A stretch of DNA of 64,000 nt from assembly GCF_036898095.1 (NCBI RefSeq), contig NC_090728.1, forward strand, positions 89,971,273 through 90,035,272, written 5' to 3'. Source of the stretch: Palaemon carinicauda. Its lineage: Eukaryota > Arthropoda > Malacostraca > Decapoda > Palaemonidae. Below are positions 62,301-64,000 of this stretch, in pieces. The notes beneath the pieces are model-generated. The model did no database searches, was not told the origin of the DNA, and saw only the letters and a list, made by a program, of their open reading frames with translations. How positions within the stretch are numbered: position 1 is the stretch's first letter; every line of letters starts with the position of its first letter. A program made the translations under genes and the position numbers.

Positions 62301-63095
62301 CCACAGATTGCATATTTACTTAGGACAATTACCTACAGATTGTTTATTTACTTAGGACAAACACTTAAATGTTTCCCCAGGACATGAGACTGAAATGAAT
62401 TGAAAGATAAGCATAGGATCGAGAGCTTTTGGTAAACAGAATGTGTATTATGAAAAGTAAAATGCCATCTCTAAAAAGAAAAGCATTTAATCAGATGGTC
62501 CTACCAGTATTGATATAATACACCAGAAACTTTGAGCCTTAGAACTTAAGCTAGTTACAACTCAAAGAGTTATGGAAAGAATAATGGTGGGATAAACACT
62601 AAGAGACAGAAAAAGAGTAACATGGATAGGAGAGCACACTAAAGTTGAGGATAATCTAATATTAAGAAAAAGAAATGGACATGGACATGGCATGTAATGA
62701 GAATAACAGATAATAGATAGACATAAAGAATAACAAATTTCTGGTATAGACAAGCATAGAAAGTTCATAAACCTGATATTCATTTGAATTTATGAAATCA
62801 AATATTTATGGTTTATTTAATTTTAGAGAATATATTTTATTAGATAAATGATGATAATCTTTGTAGGAATCTTATTTAGATATCAATTTTTTTCAGGATT
62901 CTGGAATTAGTCAGTTATCTACAGGTGGTGGCGATATTCGTAATATCGATGCTGTAGATGATAAAGGTAGTGAAGATACCAACGGGATGCTTTCGGGTAG
63001 GTCGTCGAGTGTTTCCTCTCCAACCCACCGTATACTATGTTCATTATCGGATTCATCAAGAAATGGTTTAGATACCCTAACGGATGATGATCTCG
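981..63095 (+). CDS. CLASP: CLASP microtubule plus-end tracking protein, internal part (19 joined exons)
   Basis: CLASP proteins bind tubulin through TOG domains, suppress microtubule catastrophe, promote rescue, and reach plus ends through EB1-binding SxIP motifs; they act at the cell cortex, kinetochores and spindle. The exons here encode the TOG1-TOG2 linker, TOG2, a Ser/Arg-rich SxIP linker, TOG3 and part of the following tail. Recognition rests on strong similarity to CLASP1/2 as I know them, for example [47 protein letters not shown] and [13 protein letters not shown]. Join: 981-1012, 9871-9964, 11795-11887, 17022-17179, 17570-17679, 19152-19278, 19638-19891, 20035-20186, 21422-21706, [22314-22334 optional], 36682-36783, 37129-37332, 40825-40931, 48696-48809, 54112-54171, 56646-56983, 57120-57644, 58494-58599, 62897-63095. 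Every junction keeps frame and has GT-AG signals. The start codon, TOG1 and C-terminal domain are outside the window. Confidence 0.95.
2486..2572 (+). repeat. (CT)n microsatellite
   Basis: Pure CT run, 87 nt; the long Ser-Leu and Arg-Glu frames here are artefacts of it. Confidence 0.98.
3007..3074 (+). repeat. (CT)n microsatellite
   Basis: Pure CT run, 68 nt. Confidence 0.98.
4843..4881 (+). CDS. Candidate 39-nt CLASP cassette exon
   Basis: An open 39-nt segment would encode [13 protein letters not shown]. It is preceded by TACTAAC (4818-4824), a pyrimidine stretch and TTTGGCAG, and followed by GAAG|GTAAAC. It starts and ends in phase 0, exactly what exons 981-1012 and 9871-9964 need, so it could be included or skipped without frame change. 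The basic peptide would lie in the TOG1-TOG2 linker. No homologue is known to me, and phase-compatible AG..GT pairs can occur by chance in an 8.9-kb intron. Confidence 0.35.
6058..6126 (+). repeat. (AT)n microsatellite
   Basis: Pure AT dinucleotides, followed by GTATATATA. Confidence 0.97.
8253..8280 (+). repeat. (GA)n microsatellite
   Basis: Fourteen GA-type units; the opposite strand phase to the CT arrays. Confidence 0.95.
8582..8624 (+). repeat. (ATT)n microsatellite
   Basis: ATT units with two interruptions; could be a bare LINE/SINE tail, but no body follows. Confidence 0.9.
9871..9964 (+). CDS. CLASP: CLASP exon: basic TOG1-TOG2 linker
   Basis: Encodes [20 protein letters not shown] and onward to residue 41, a Ser/Arg-rich basic linker like that after TOG1 in CLASPs. 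The acceptor is TTTTTTCCAG and the donor is GGAG|GTAAAA. Phase 0 in and phase 1 out. Residues 11-41 of the window protein. Confidence 0.9.
9965..11794 (+). other. CLASP intron
   Basis: AT-rich intron of 1.8 kb. No repeat family or extra exon was recognised. Confidence 0.7.
11795..11887 (+). CDS. CLASP: CLASP exon: Gly/Ser-rich linker before TOG2
   Basis: Encodes a Gly run, then [20 protein letters not shown] (residues 42-72). Such low-complexity basic linkers precede TOG2 in other CLASPs. The acceptor is ATATAGCAG and the donor is ACAG|GTACTA. Phase 1 in and out. A glycine codon is split at the left junction. Confidence 0.9.
12114..12149 (+). repeat. (CATA)n microsatellite
   Basis: About nine CATA units. 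Confidence 0.95.
13236..13370 (+). repeat. Left inverted terminal repeat of the DIRS relic
   Basis: Pairs as an imperfect reverse complement with 15950-16065. Shared blocks include CATTTATATGGGTATA and TTGTATGG.TGCCCTCTGTT. Indels show age. Confidence 0.65.
13440..14312 (+). pseudogene. DIRS gag-like ORF1 remnant
   Basis: In one frame the sequence reads [14 protein letters not shown], then [15 protein letters not shown], then Ser/Lys-rich text and [19 protein letters not shown], interrupted by stops. A second frame carries a 97-codon open stretch at 14019-14312. The cysteine pattern CX2CX4CX8CREW is shared in part with the two other DIRS copies in this window. In-frame stops and frame changes make it non-functional. 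Confidence 0.55.
15835..15885 (+). repeat. Putative internal complementary region of the DIRS relic
   Basis: The block around TTTTACTTAGCTATACGAAC resembles the reverse complement of the right end near 16065-16100 (GTTTGTATAGCTAGGAAAAA). It sits just before the right inverted repeat, its usual place in DIRS1-like elements. Confidence 0.5.
15950..16100 (+). repeat. Right inverted terminal repeat of the DIRS relic
   Basis: Reverse-complement partner of 13236-13370, with an extra end (about 16066-16100) carrying the TAGCTAGGAAAAAATACA motif that the other DIRS copies here also have. Confidence 0.6.
17022..17179 (+). CDS. CLASP: CLASP exon: start of TOG2
   Basis: Encodes [37 protein letters not shown] and [10 protein letters not shown] (residues 73-125). 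This is a strong match to the TOG2 entry of CLASP1/2 (GAVDEDxFxxAFxDVP, IYSSRELE, DWxxRV). The acceptor is CCCCTATTAG and the donor is ACAT|GTGAGT. A second in-frame acceptor lies 9 nt downstream at 17031. Phase 1 in, 0 out. Confidence 0.97.
17180..17569 (+). other. CLASP intron
   Basis: 390-nt AT-rich intron with a cluster of TACTGTA/TACAGTA heptamers at 17279-17323 and 17452-17472. Confidence 0.8.
17570..17679 (+). CDS. CLASP: CLASP exon: TOG2 HEAT repeats
   Basis: Encodes [20 protein letters not shown] and [17 protein letters not shown] (residues 126-161), aligning to [37 protein letters not shown] of other CLASPs. The acceptor is TTATTCAACAG and the donor is TAAG|GTAATG. Phase 0 in, 2 out. 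Confidence 0.97.
17680..19151 (+). other. CLASP intron with short DIRS-like derivative
   Basis: 1.5-kb intron, partly occupied by an inverted-repeat element at 18184-18765. The rest is AT-rich and shows nothing recognisable. Confidence 0.75.
18184..18765 (+). mobile_element. Short non-coding DIRS-like derivative, copy 1
   Basis: About 580 bp with imperfect inverted ends: the left part (18184-18280, CTTTGTCCTTTACATAGAAT) is partly the reverse complement of the right part (18640-18745, TATGTAAAGGATTCAGATTT). The right end carries CATAGTTAGGAAAAGTACAA, the terminal motif of the other DIRS copies here. The inner block 18306-18355 (CAACTGTCAGTGAGAA, CACTGGCTGGAGTTTCTT) recurs at 37529-37576. There is no protein remnant. 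I read it as a deletion derivative of a DIRS family. Confidence 0.55.
19152..19278 (+). CDS. CLASP: CLASP exon: TOG2 HEAT repeats
   Basis: Encodes [20 protein letters not shown], then [20 protein letters not shown] and SAK (residues 162-204), matching [43 protein letters not shown]. The acceptor is GAATTTACAG and the donor is CAAG|GTAAGC. Phase 2 in, 0 out. Confidence 0.97.
19279..19637 (+). other. CLASP intron
   Basis: 359-nt AT-rich intron. Nothing else seen. Confidence 0.8.
19638..19891 (+). CDS. CLASP: CLASP exon: TOG2 HEAT repeats
   Basis: Encodes [55 protein letters not shown] and [20 protein letters not shown] (residues 205-288). This matches VMATSGxxxxRFIIRHTHxPRLIP, EFLDLLLQEWxTHSLERH and ETIKKGIHDADxEAR of other CLASPs. 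The acceptor is TTCTTGCAG and the donor is GAAA|GTGAGT. Phase 0 in, 2 out. Confidence 0.97.
20035..20186 (+). CDS. CLASP: CLASP exon: end of TOG2 and linker
   Basis: Encodes [34 protein letters not shown] and a Ser-rich end [14 protein letters not shown] (residues 289-339). It corresponds to RKxYxGxxxHFxxEAExLYxxLExSYQKxLQ, which closes TOG2. The acceptor is TCTTGTATAG and the donor is GCAG|GTATGA. The preceding intron is only 143 nt. Phase 2 in, 1 out. Confidence 0.96.
20187..21421 (+). other. CLASP intron
   Basis: 1.2-kb AT-rich intron with scattered TACAGTA/TACTGTA heptamers. No element recognised. Confidence 0.75.
21422..21706 (+). CDS. CLASP: CLASP exon: Ser-rich linker with two SxIP motifs
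   Basis: Encodes [20 protein letters not shown], then [40 protein letters not shown] and [20 protein letters not shown], ending at residue 434. SGIP (360-363) and SAIP (374-377) next to basic residues fit EB1-binding SxIP motifs. [12 protein letters not shown] parallels the RSRSDIDVNAA block of vertebrate CLASPs. The start at 21422 (TTGAACAG acceptor) is chosen because it keeps phase 1 and the Ser-rich text is open to there; 21485 is a weaker alternative. The donor is TTAC|GTAAGT. Confidence 0.93.
21707..22313 (+). other. CLASP intron before the microexon
   Basis: 607-nt AT-rich intron. No element recognised. Confidence 0.75.
22314..22334 (+). CDS. CLASP: CLASP microexon, 21 nt, likely alternative
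   Basis: The acceptor CACTTTCATTTAG and the strong donor AAAG|GTGAGTAA enclose 21 nt. Read from the upstream split codon it gives RTEADDK and then completes A with the next exon. Length divisible by three and phase 1 in and out mean it can be skipped (P joins the flanks) or included without frame change. It inserts a charged, mainly acidic heptapeptide into the basic Ser/Arg linker. Vertebrate CLASPs have alternatively used segments in this linker. Confidence 0.7.
22822..22895 (+). repeat. Degenerate 27-nt tandem repeat, about three copies
   Basis: The unit resembles CAATACTTACAAATATGGTA and is repeated with substitutions at 22832, 22857 and 22881 or so. Confidence 0.6.
23341..23420 (+). repeat. 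40-bp tandem duplication
   Basis: Two adjacent 40-bp units starting ACAACTAGTTAAGATAAAGA are identical except for the last base, so the duplication is recent. Confidence 0.95.
25691..25719 (+). repeat. Poly-T tract
   Basis: Nearly pure T run of about 29 nt. It could be a simple expansion or an antisense poly-A tail, but no retroelement body was recognised next to it. Confidence 0.85.
26025..26200. repeat. Short dispersed-type repeat next to (CATA)n
   Basis: A (CATA)n stretch runs into CCAAGGCACTTCCCCCATTT, a small CCCC..GGGG hairpin and an A-rich segment. The layout looks like a short interspersed repeat, but only one copy is present in this window, so the call is uncertain. Confidence 0.35.
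26573..26732 (-). mobile_element. SINE-like element copy 1, left part, interrupted
   Basis: Starts with (ATT)n and continues GCTAAGCTACAATCCTAGTT, then GCAGGATGCTATAAGCCCAG, the reverse complement of the LINE 3' tail at 39821-39945. It aligns with 41700-42310 and 45768-46414 until 26732, where the DIRS element begins. The rest of the copy resumes at 32864. Confidence 0.8.
26733..26932 (+). repeat. DIRS left inverted terminal repeat
   Basis: The core 26748-26932 is the near-exact reverse complement of 32644-32828. The outer 15 nt (TTTGTTCCAACACGG) are unique to this end and recur inverted in the internal complementary region at about 32508-32522. Confidence 0.93.
27192..27520 (+). repeat. Tandem module of about 190 nt in DIRS ORF1
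   Basis: Two copies share CCCCTACCCAGAGTAGGGGA and CGAGGTAAGTC.GTT..GGG around 27271-27311 and 27461-27501, with a spacing of about 190 nt. Confidence 0.75.
28051..28926 (+). repeat. Three dispersed copies of a 90-nt module in DIRS ORF1
   Basis: Copies at 28051-28140, 28311-28400 and 28841-28926 share CGCGAAGGTTCCG, a CGCC-type stretch and TCTGGCAGCCG.GTCC. Confidence 0.8.
29126..29350 (+). repeat. Tandem module of about 147 nt in DIRS ORF1
   Basis: CCCCACGGATT.CCCCGGGA and GGGTAGACCCATGACGG occur at about 29132-29164 and 29278-29313. Confidence 0.8.
29736..30329 (+). pseudogene. DIRS reverse transcriptase domain, broken
   Basis: The first frame reads [38 protein letters not shown] and [11 protein letters not shown]. 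The second frame, after a shift near 29970, reads [51 protein letters not shown] and [19 protein letters not shown]. These are typical DIRS/Gypsy-type RT blocks. The YxDD box is YLDN (30039-30050), which removes one catalytic aspartate. With the frameshift, this RT cannot be active. Confidence 0.85.
30336..30785 (+). pseudogene. DIRS RNase H domain remnant
   Basis: The open frame reads [55 protein letters not shown] and [18 protein letters not shown]. The TDxS.xxWGA start, the glutamate in LEMRTV and the YDN.T..AY box are RNase H hallmarks in DIRS pol. A stop at the end of the RT frame separates it from the preceding block. Confidence 0.85.
30786..31320 (+). pseudogene. DIRS methyltransferase-like region, degenerate
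   Basis: In broken frames one reads [20 protein letters not shown] and [10 protein letters not shown], a block found between RNase H and recombinase in DIRS elements. Stops follow at once (near 30943). Function is inferred from position only. Confidence 0.5.
31550..32140 (+). pseudogene. DIRS tyrosine recombinase, broken
   Basis: Catalyses integration of the circular cDNA in DIRS elements. The open frame 31718-32140 reads [55 protein letters not shown] and [19 protein letters not shown]. The H-x-x-R pair (H80, R83 of this frame), a W (106) and the presumed nucleophile Y116 are present. The upstream part (LALASAKS near 31560) is in another frame and the first catalytic arginine box lies at the break (about 31575-31580), so this copy is inactive. 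Confidence 0.85.
32480..32580 (+). repeat. DIRS internal complementary region
   Basis: The left half (CTAAGAAAGTAGTTAGAGGT to TGTTGGAACAAA) is the reverse complement of 26733-26775. The right half (ATCACAAATTTTAAGTAATT to CCTAACAGTACTTACCTCGA) is the reverse complement of 32805-32863. This joined complement of both ends is diagnostic for DIRS1-like elements, where it guides circularisation. Confidence 0.92.
32644..32863 (+). repeat. DIRS right inverted terminal repeat
   Basis: The core 32644-32828 mirrors the left repeat. The extra 35 nt (32829-32863: GTTAGGAAAAATACAAATTA...) are specific to this end and present in the internal complementary region. Confidence 0.92.
32864..33085 (-). mobile_element. 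SINE-like element copy 1, right part
   Basis: Continues the copy begun at 26573: CTATAAAAACTTTAATAAAA, ACAAGAGGAAGAGAAATAAG and TAGAGAACAATAGTTTGATT align with 45935-46110. It ends or becomes deleted near 33085, so the 5' third of the element is missing. Confidence 0.8.
33941..34310 (+). repeat. Tandem duplication, unit about 190 bp
   Basis: Copies at about 33941-34130 and 34131-34310 share TTAGAAAATTTTAGCAAAAG, GTGATCAATTGTATCATTAT, GTGCAATGTTTGTTAGTGTG and AGCCATTAGCACATCACTGG with few differences. No coding content. Confidence 0.93.
36154..36269 (+). repeat. (AT)n microsatellite, interrupted
   Basis: AT dinucleotides with a few interruptions; the Tyr-Ile frames here are artefacts. Confidence 0.95.
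36682..36783 (+). CDS. CLASP: CLASP exon: Arg/Ser linker
   Basis: Encodes [20 protein letters not shown] and [13 protein letters not shown] (residues 435-468), parallel to SRGRSRTKMVSQSQ in vertebrate CLASP1. The acceptor is AAAATTACAG and the donor is CAGC|GTGAGT. Phase 1 in and out. It accepts either exon 21422-21706 or the microexon on its left. Confidence 0.93.
36784..37128 (+). other. CLASP intron
   Basis: 345-nt AT-rich intron. Nothing else seen. Confidence 0.8.
37129..37332 (+). CDS. CLASP: CLASP exon: linker with core SxIP motif
   Basis: Encodes [20 protein letters not shown], then [20 protein letters not shown] and [20 protein letters not shown] (residues 469-536). SQSQPGSRSGSP across the left junction and [18 protein letters not shown] match the vertebrate RSKIPRSQGCSREASPSR block, which binds EB1 and is regulated by GSK3 phosphorylation of nearby serines. 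The acceptor is ATGTTACAG and the donor is TCTG|GTAAGT. Phase 1 in and out. Confidence 0.96.
37381..37828 (+). mobile_element. Short non-coding DIRS-like derivative, copy 2
   Basis: About 450 bp. The left part 37381-37465 is the imperfect reverse complement of 37733-37806 (ATAATCTATCCT and GGA.TCAGATT.G shared). A third segment, 37608-37647 (TGTATTTTTCCTAACTAGAC), is complementary to the right end 37800-37828, the layout of a DIRS internal complementary region. It shares its inner block 37529-37576 with the copy at 18184-18765. No coding remnant. It starts 48 nt after a CLASP donor. Confidence 0.6.
38284..39495 (+). pseudogene. LINE reverse transcriptase ORF, broken
   Basis: Open frames 38284-38475, 38590-38829, 38826-39095 and 39136-39495 together cover the RT fingers, palm and thumb and the following C-terminal region. 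Frame breaks: an in-frame stop at 38473-38475, a deletion with frame change near 38826, and a shift near 39050. RT normally makes cDNA at the nicked target site; this copy cannot be translated as one protein. Confidence 0.85.
39689..39765 (+). repeat. Duplicated 38-nt unit in LINE 3' UTR
   Basis: TAGTTTATATA.GAC.TATC and TGTTTTTGACGTTGTTA occur twice in tandem. Confidence 0.75.
39821..39945 (+). repeat. LINE 3' tail shared with the SINE-like elements
   Basis: CCTTTCCTCACTGGGCTATT, CCCTGTTGGAGCCCTTGGGC, ATAGCATCCTGCTTTTCCAA and the (AAT)n end are, reverse-complemented, the first 100-odd bases of the copies at 26573, 41700 and 45768. Confidence 0.9.
40825..40931 (+). CDS. CLASP: CLASP exon: conserved ADAL segment
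   Basis: Encodes [20 protein letters not shown] and [16 protein letters not shown] (residues 537-572), matching RVLNTGxDVEEAVADAL of vertebrate CLASPs. The acceptor is TGTACTCTAG and the donor is CCTG|GTGAGT. A second donor, CTT|GTGAGT, 27 nt further (exon end 40958) would add VSLPPGGVL in frame. Phase 1 in, 0 out with either. Confidence 0.93.
41700..42310 (-). mobile_element. SINE-like element copy 2
   Basis: Begins CAGCTAAACTACAACCCTAG, GAAAAGTAGGATGCTATAAT and ends GGCTGGTGCCTTGGCCAACC, TACTACCTA. It aligns with 45768-46414 throughout with many substitutions, plus an internal 40-nt duplication at 42122-42201. Its left 100 bases are the reverse complement of the LINE 3' tail, so the element points to the minus strand. 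No coding capacity. Confidence 0.8.
42122..42201 (-). repeat. 40-nt internal duplication in SINE-like copy 2
   Basis: GTGTATGT.....GGCAAAGGA-type unit followed by AGATTGAGCC.TAAACAGA occurs twice in tandem; copy 3 has one. Confidence 0.75.
45228..45424. mobile_element. Fold-back MITE, about 197 bp
   Basis: Long terminal inverted repeats of about 90 bp: CTATAGTCCATTTCTTTTAG at the left and its reverse complement at the right, continuing through GTGCCCTTTTAG and GGAAAAGTTTCCTG. The spacer is only about 12-25 bp and there is no coding sequence. A TA duplication is possible because the ends read CTATAG, but the ends are palindromic, so the exact target site cannot be fixed. Confidence 0.88.
45768..46414 (-). 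mobile_element. SINE-like element copy 3, most complete
   Basis: About 650 bp, from (ATT)n and GCTTGCTAAACTACAACCCT to TGGCCAACCTACTACCTCA. It carries all segments seen in copies 1 and 2. The (ATT)n end plus the next 100 bases are the reverse complement of the LINE tail, so the 3' end is at the left. No protein domain was seen. A tRNA-type or 5S-type promoter was looked for at the 46414 end but not convincingly found, so the family could be a SINE or a deleted LINE. Confidence 0.8.
48696..48809 (+). CDS. CLASP: CLASP exon: acidic Ser-rich segment
   Basis: Encodes [20 protein letters not shown] and [18 protein letters not shown] (residues 573-610), parallel to RRRYESYGMHSDDDANSDAS and SACSERSYSSRNG of vertebrate CLASPs. 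The acceptor is CGCACACAG and the donor is TGAT|GTAAGT. A second in-frame acceptor (CTCCTAACAG, exon start 48711) would remove RSPNR. Phase 0 in and out. Confidence 0.93.
52172..52226 (+). repeat. 27-nt tandem duplication
   Basis: ATGCCTTTT.TAACATTATC followed by CCAT occurs twice in a row. Confidence 0.8.
53317..53387 (+). repeat. (GTGA)n followed by (GTTA)n microsatellite
   Basis: About ten GTGA units pass directly into about eight GTTA units, so the second array probably arose from the first by a G-to-T change and spread. Confidence 0.97.
54112..54171 (+). CDS. CLASP: CLASP exon: short linker before TOG3
   Basis: Sixty nucleotides encode [20 protein letters not shown] (residues 611-630). 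The acceptor is ATTCTTCTTAG and the donor is CAAG|GTGAGA. Phase 0 in and out, so it could be skipped. Vertebrate CLASPs have no clear counterpart; the SGSQQR-like wording recalls insect CLASPs as I remember them, which I cannot verify here. Confidence 0.85.
54172..56645 (+). other. CLASP intron
   Basis: 2.5 kb, AT-rich. No element or extra exon was recognised. Confidence 0.75.
56646..56983 (+). CDS. CLASP: CLASP exon: first half of TOG3
   Basis: Encodes [80 protein letters not shown] and [20 protein letters not shown] (residues 631-742). This is a near line-by-line match to TEDVAEVLNxCASSNWSERK through [20 protein letters not shown] of vertebrate TOG3. The acceptor is CCTTTCAG and the donor is TAAG|GTGAGT. 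Phase 0 in, 2 out. The initial ATG is an internal Met, not a start. Confidence 0.98.
57120..57644 (+). CDS. CLASP: CLASP exon: second half of TOG3 and Ser/Pro linker
   Basis: Encodes [59 protein letters not shown] and [20 protein letters not shown] (TOG3, to about residue 850). A Ser/Pro-rich stretch follows, ending [18 protein letters not shown] (to residue 917). Matches FDYDTENMNSEDIY of vertebrate CLASPs. The acceptor is AATTTGCAG and the donor is ACAG|GTAAAA. The preceding intron is 136 nt. Phase 2 in and out. Longest exon in the window. Confidence 0.98.
57645..58493 (+). other. CLASP intron
   Basis: 849-nt AT-rich intron. Nothing recognised. Confidence 0.8.
58494..58599 (+). CDS. CLASP: CLASP exon: tail after TOG3
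   Basis: Encodes [20 protein letters not shown] and [16 protein letters not shown] (residues 918-953), parallel to SSLRGVTEAIQNFSFRSQED. The acceptor is ATTATTTTGCAG and the donor is TCAG|GTGTGT. Phase 2 in, 0 out. Confidence 0.95.
60490..61275 (+). pseudogene. DIRS gag-like remnant
   Basis: One frame reads [20 protein letters not shown] then RCREWSASQ and a stop; another (60567-60893) is Ser/Pro-rich. 61036-61275 holds [20 protein letters not shown] gag text followed by [16 protein letters not shown] from the pol side. Several frames are needed, so it is dead. Confidence 0.6.
61287..61395 (+). pseudogene. DIRS RNase H fragment
   Basis: EMKAIF-type glutamate block (here [12 protein letters not shown]) and the [10 protein letters not shown] block with a conserved aspartate are RNase H hallmarks of DIRS pol. 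The fragment is cut off by unrelated AT-rich sequence right after. Confidence 0.75.
61691..61965 (-). pseudogene. LINE endonuclease (APE-type) fragment
   Basis: On the minus strand: [40 protein letters not shown] and [24 protein letters not shown] and the TLTGHT block are typical of the apurinic-type endonuclease of I/Jockey-type LINEs. It is truncated on both sides and opposite in orientation to CLASP. Confidence 0.8.
62299..62362 (+). repeat. 32-nt tandem duplication
   Basis: ACC.ACAGATTG..TATTTA followed by CTTAGGACAA occurs twice in a row. Confidence 0.85.
62897..63095 (+). CDS. CLASP: CLASP exon: Ser-rich tail
   Basis: Encodes [40 protein letters not shown] and [20 protein letters not shown], ending TDDDL (residues 954-1019). 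It is low-complexity and weakly conserved, as expected between TOG3 and the C-terminal domain. The acceptor is TTTTTTTCAG and the donor is CTCG|GTAAAG, with an alternative donor 6 nt later (AAAG|GTATTC). Phase 0 in, 1 out. Confidence 0.85.
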
Positions 63096-64000
63096 GTAAA
63101 GGTATTCTTTTCATTTGGCTTTTTCTTATTTTTTTTCAGTTTTGCACGCTTATTTTTGTGTTGCTTGCATGCGTGTAATTATGAAAATACACTAAGGGGT
63201 TATTTGGTTTCAAAATTTTAAATGTAAATTATTTACAGTATTCTTCGGTAACGAGACGATGCCATTTATTTTAAAAATGTCCTGCATAAACATAATAGAG
63301 ACCAATGTAAGAATGAGGATAGGTTTCAGTAATAACAGTTAGACAATTTGGATTTAAAATTCTAATTAAGAAAAGGATAGGAACATAAGATATCCTCATG
63401 TTACAGAAATTATGGTAAAGCTCATAGCCCAAGAACACGATTAACATACAGCCATCTGTTGCTTGCCAATTAAATGGTAATTGAACCAAAGCCACTTGTA
63501 TTAATACAGTTATTTTCTCCTATCATGCAAAGCATAACTAGATATCTTTGGTGTTTATTTAGTAAATCCAGTACAGTACTTTGTCTACCATCATATAATC
63601 TAACTGAATGGTATGGTATGTACGTTTTATGAAAATTAGTTACCAGAGGCCTATTTTCTTATCTTTCATGTTTTACAGTATGTACCCATTATTTTTTTTT
63701 TCCTTTACAATTACCCCTGCAATTCTTCACATAGGAATGGTGTACATTCAATTATGTTTTATGGATAAAAGTCTTATTATTCATCAGTCAATGAAAACAC
63801 TTAACTCAATTTAGTATTTCATTAGTATCTAAAGATGTTTACATAGAATTTAATTAATTGCTCCACCTTTCTTTCATATTGATCTTTTCTTGGTTTATTG
63901 TTTATATTGGAAATGGAATAGCTTGTAACATGTTACTTTAACAACAGATGTTTGAACTGAATAATTTATCGACACCAGGCCCTCGTTATTATTTTGTTAC
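63096..64000 (+). other. CLASP intron, 5' part
   Basis: AT-rich intron running to the window edge. A possible acceptor (CGACACCAG, 63970-63978) would open a phase-compatible reading GPRYYFV, but the pyrimidine tract is poor and only 22 nt are visible. Confidence 0.6.

Larger units (their letters stand above)
58600..62896 (+). other. CLASP intron with DIRS and LINE relics
   Basis: 4.3-kb intron with a truncated DIRS relic (60183-61395), a LINE endonuclease fragment on the minus strand (61691-61965) and a 32-nt tandem duplication (62299-62362). 58600-60182 shows nothing recognisable. Confidence 0.8.

Overview
The window is eukaryotic nuclear DNA: AT-rich introns, GT-AG exons, many microsatellites and several layers of retrotransposon insertion. 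It holds the middle of one large plus-strand gene, an orthologue of the microtubule plus-end tracking protein CLASP (CLIP-associating protein; Orbit/MAST/chromosome bows in Drosophila). A decapod crustacean, perhaps a caridean shrimp, is the likely source. This rests on long microsatellite-loaded introns, arthropod-like CLASP sequence and several DIRS-type retrotransposons, a group known to be common in Decapoda. The species cannot be read from the sequence.

Host gene. I join 19 exons (981-63095) with fully compatible intron phases, giving about 1,019 complete codons. A 21-nt microexon (22314-22334) also fits the phases. TOG1 and the start codon lie upstream of base 1. The C-terminal CLIP-interacting TOG-like domain lies downstream of base 64000. 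In order the exons encode: the TOG1-TOG2 linker (981-11887); TOG2 (17022-20186); a Ser/Arg-rich linker with three SxIP EB-binding motifs (21422-40931); an acidic Ser-rich segment (48696-54171); TOG3 (56646-57644, 5' part); and a Ser-rich tail (to 63095). Residue numbers below count from the first complete codon in the window (K1 at 983). Several exon borders offer in-frame alternative splice sites, and a 39-nt candidate cassette exon lies at 4843-4881.

Mobile DNA. The 14.3-kb intron between 22335 and 36681 contains a GC-rich DIRS element of about 6.1 kb (26733-32863). It has split inverted terminal repeats, an internal complementary region, gag-like, RT-RNase H and tyrosine-recombinase remnants, and has landed inside an older SINE-like copy. 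A second DIRS relic (13236-16100), a truncated third (60183-61395) and two short coding-free DIRS-like derivatives (18184-18765, 37381-37828) occupy other introns. A 5'-truncated LINE (38230-39945) shares its 3' tail with three antisense SINE-like copies. There is also a LINE endonuclease fragment (61691-61965, minus) and a fold-back MITE (45228-45424). All coding mobile elements seen are broken. No tRNA, rRNA, CRISPR, promoter or polyadenylation site of the host gene was recognised.
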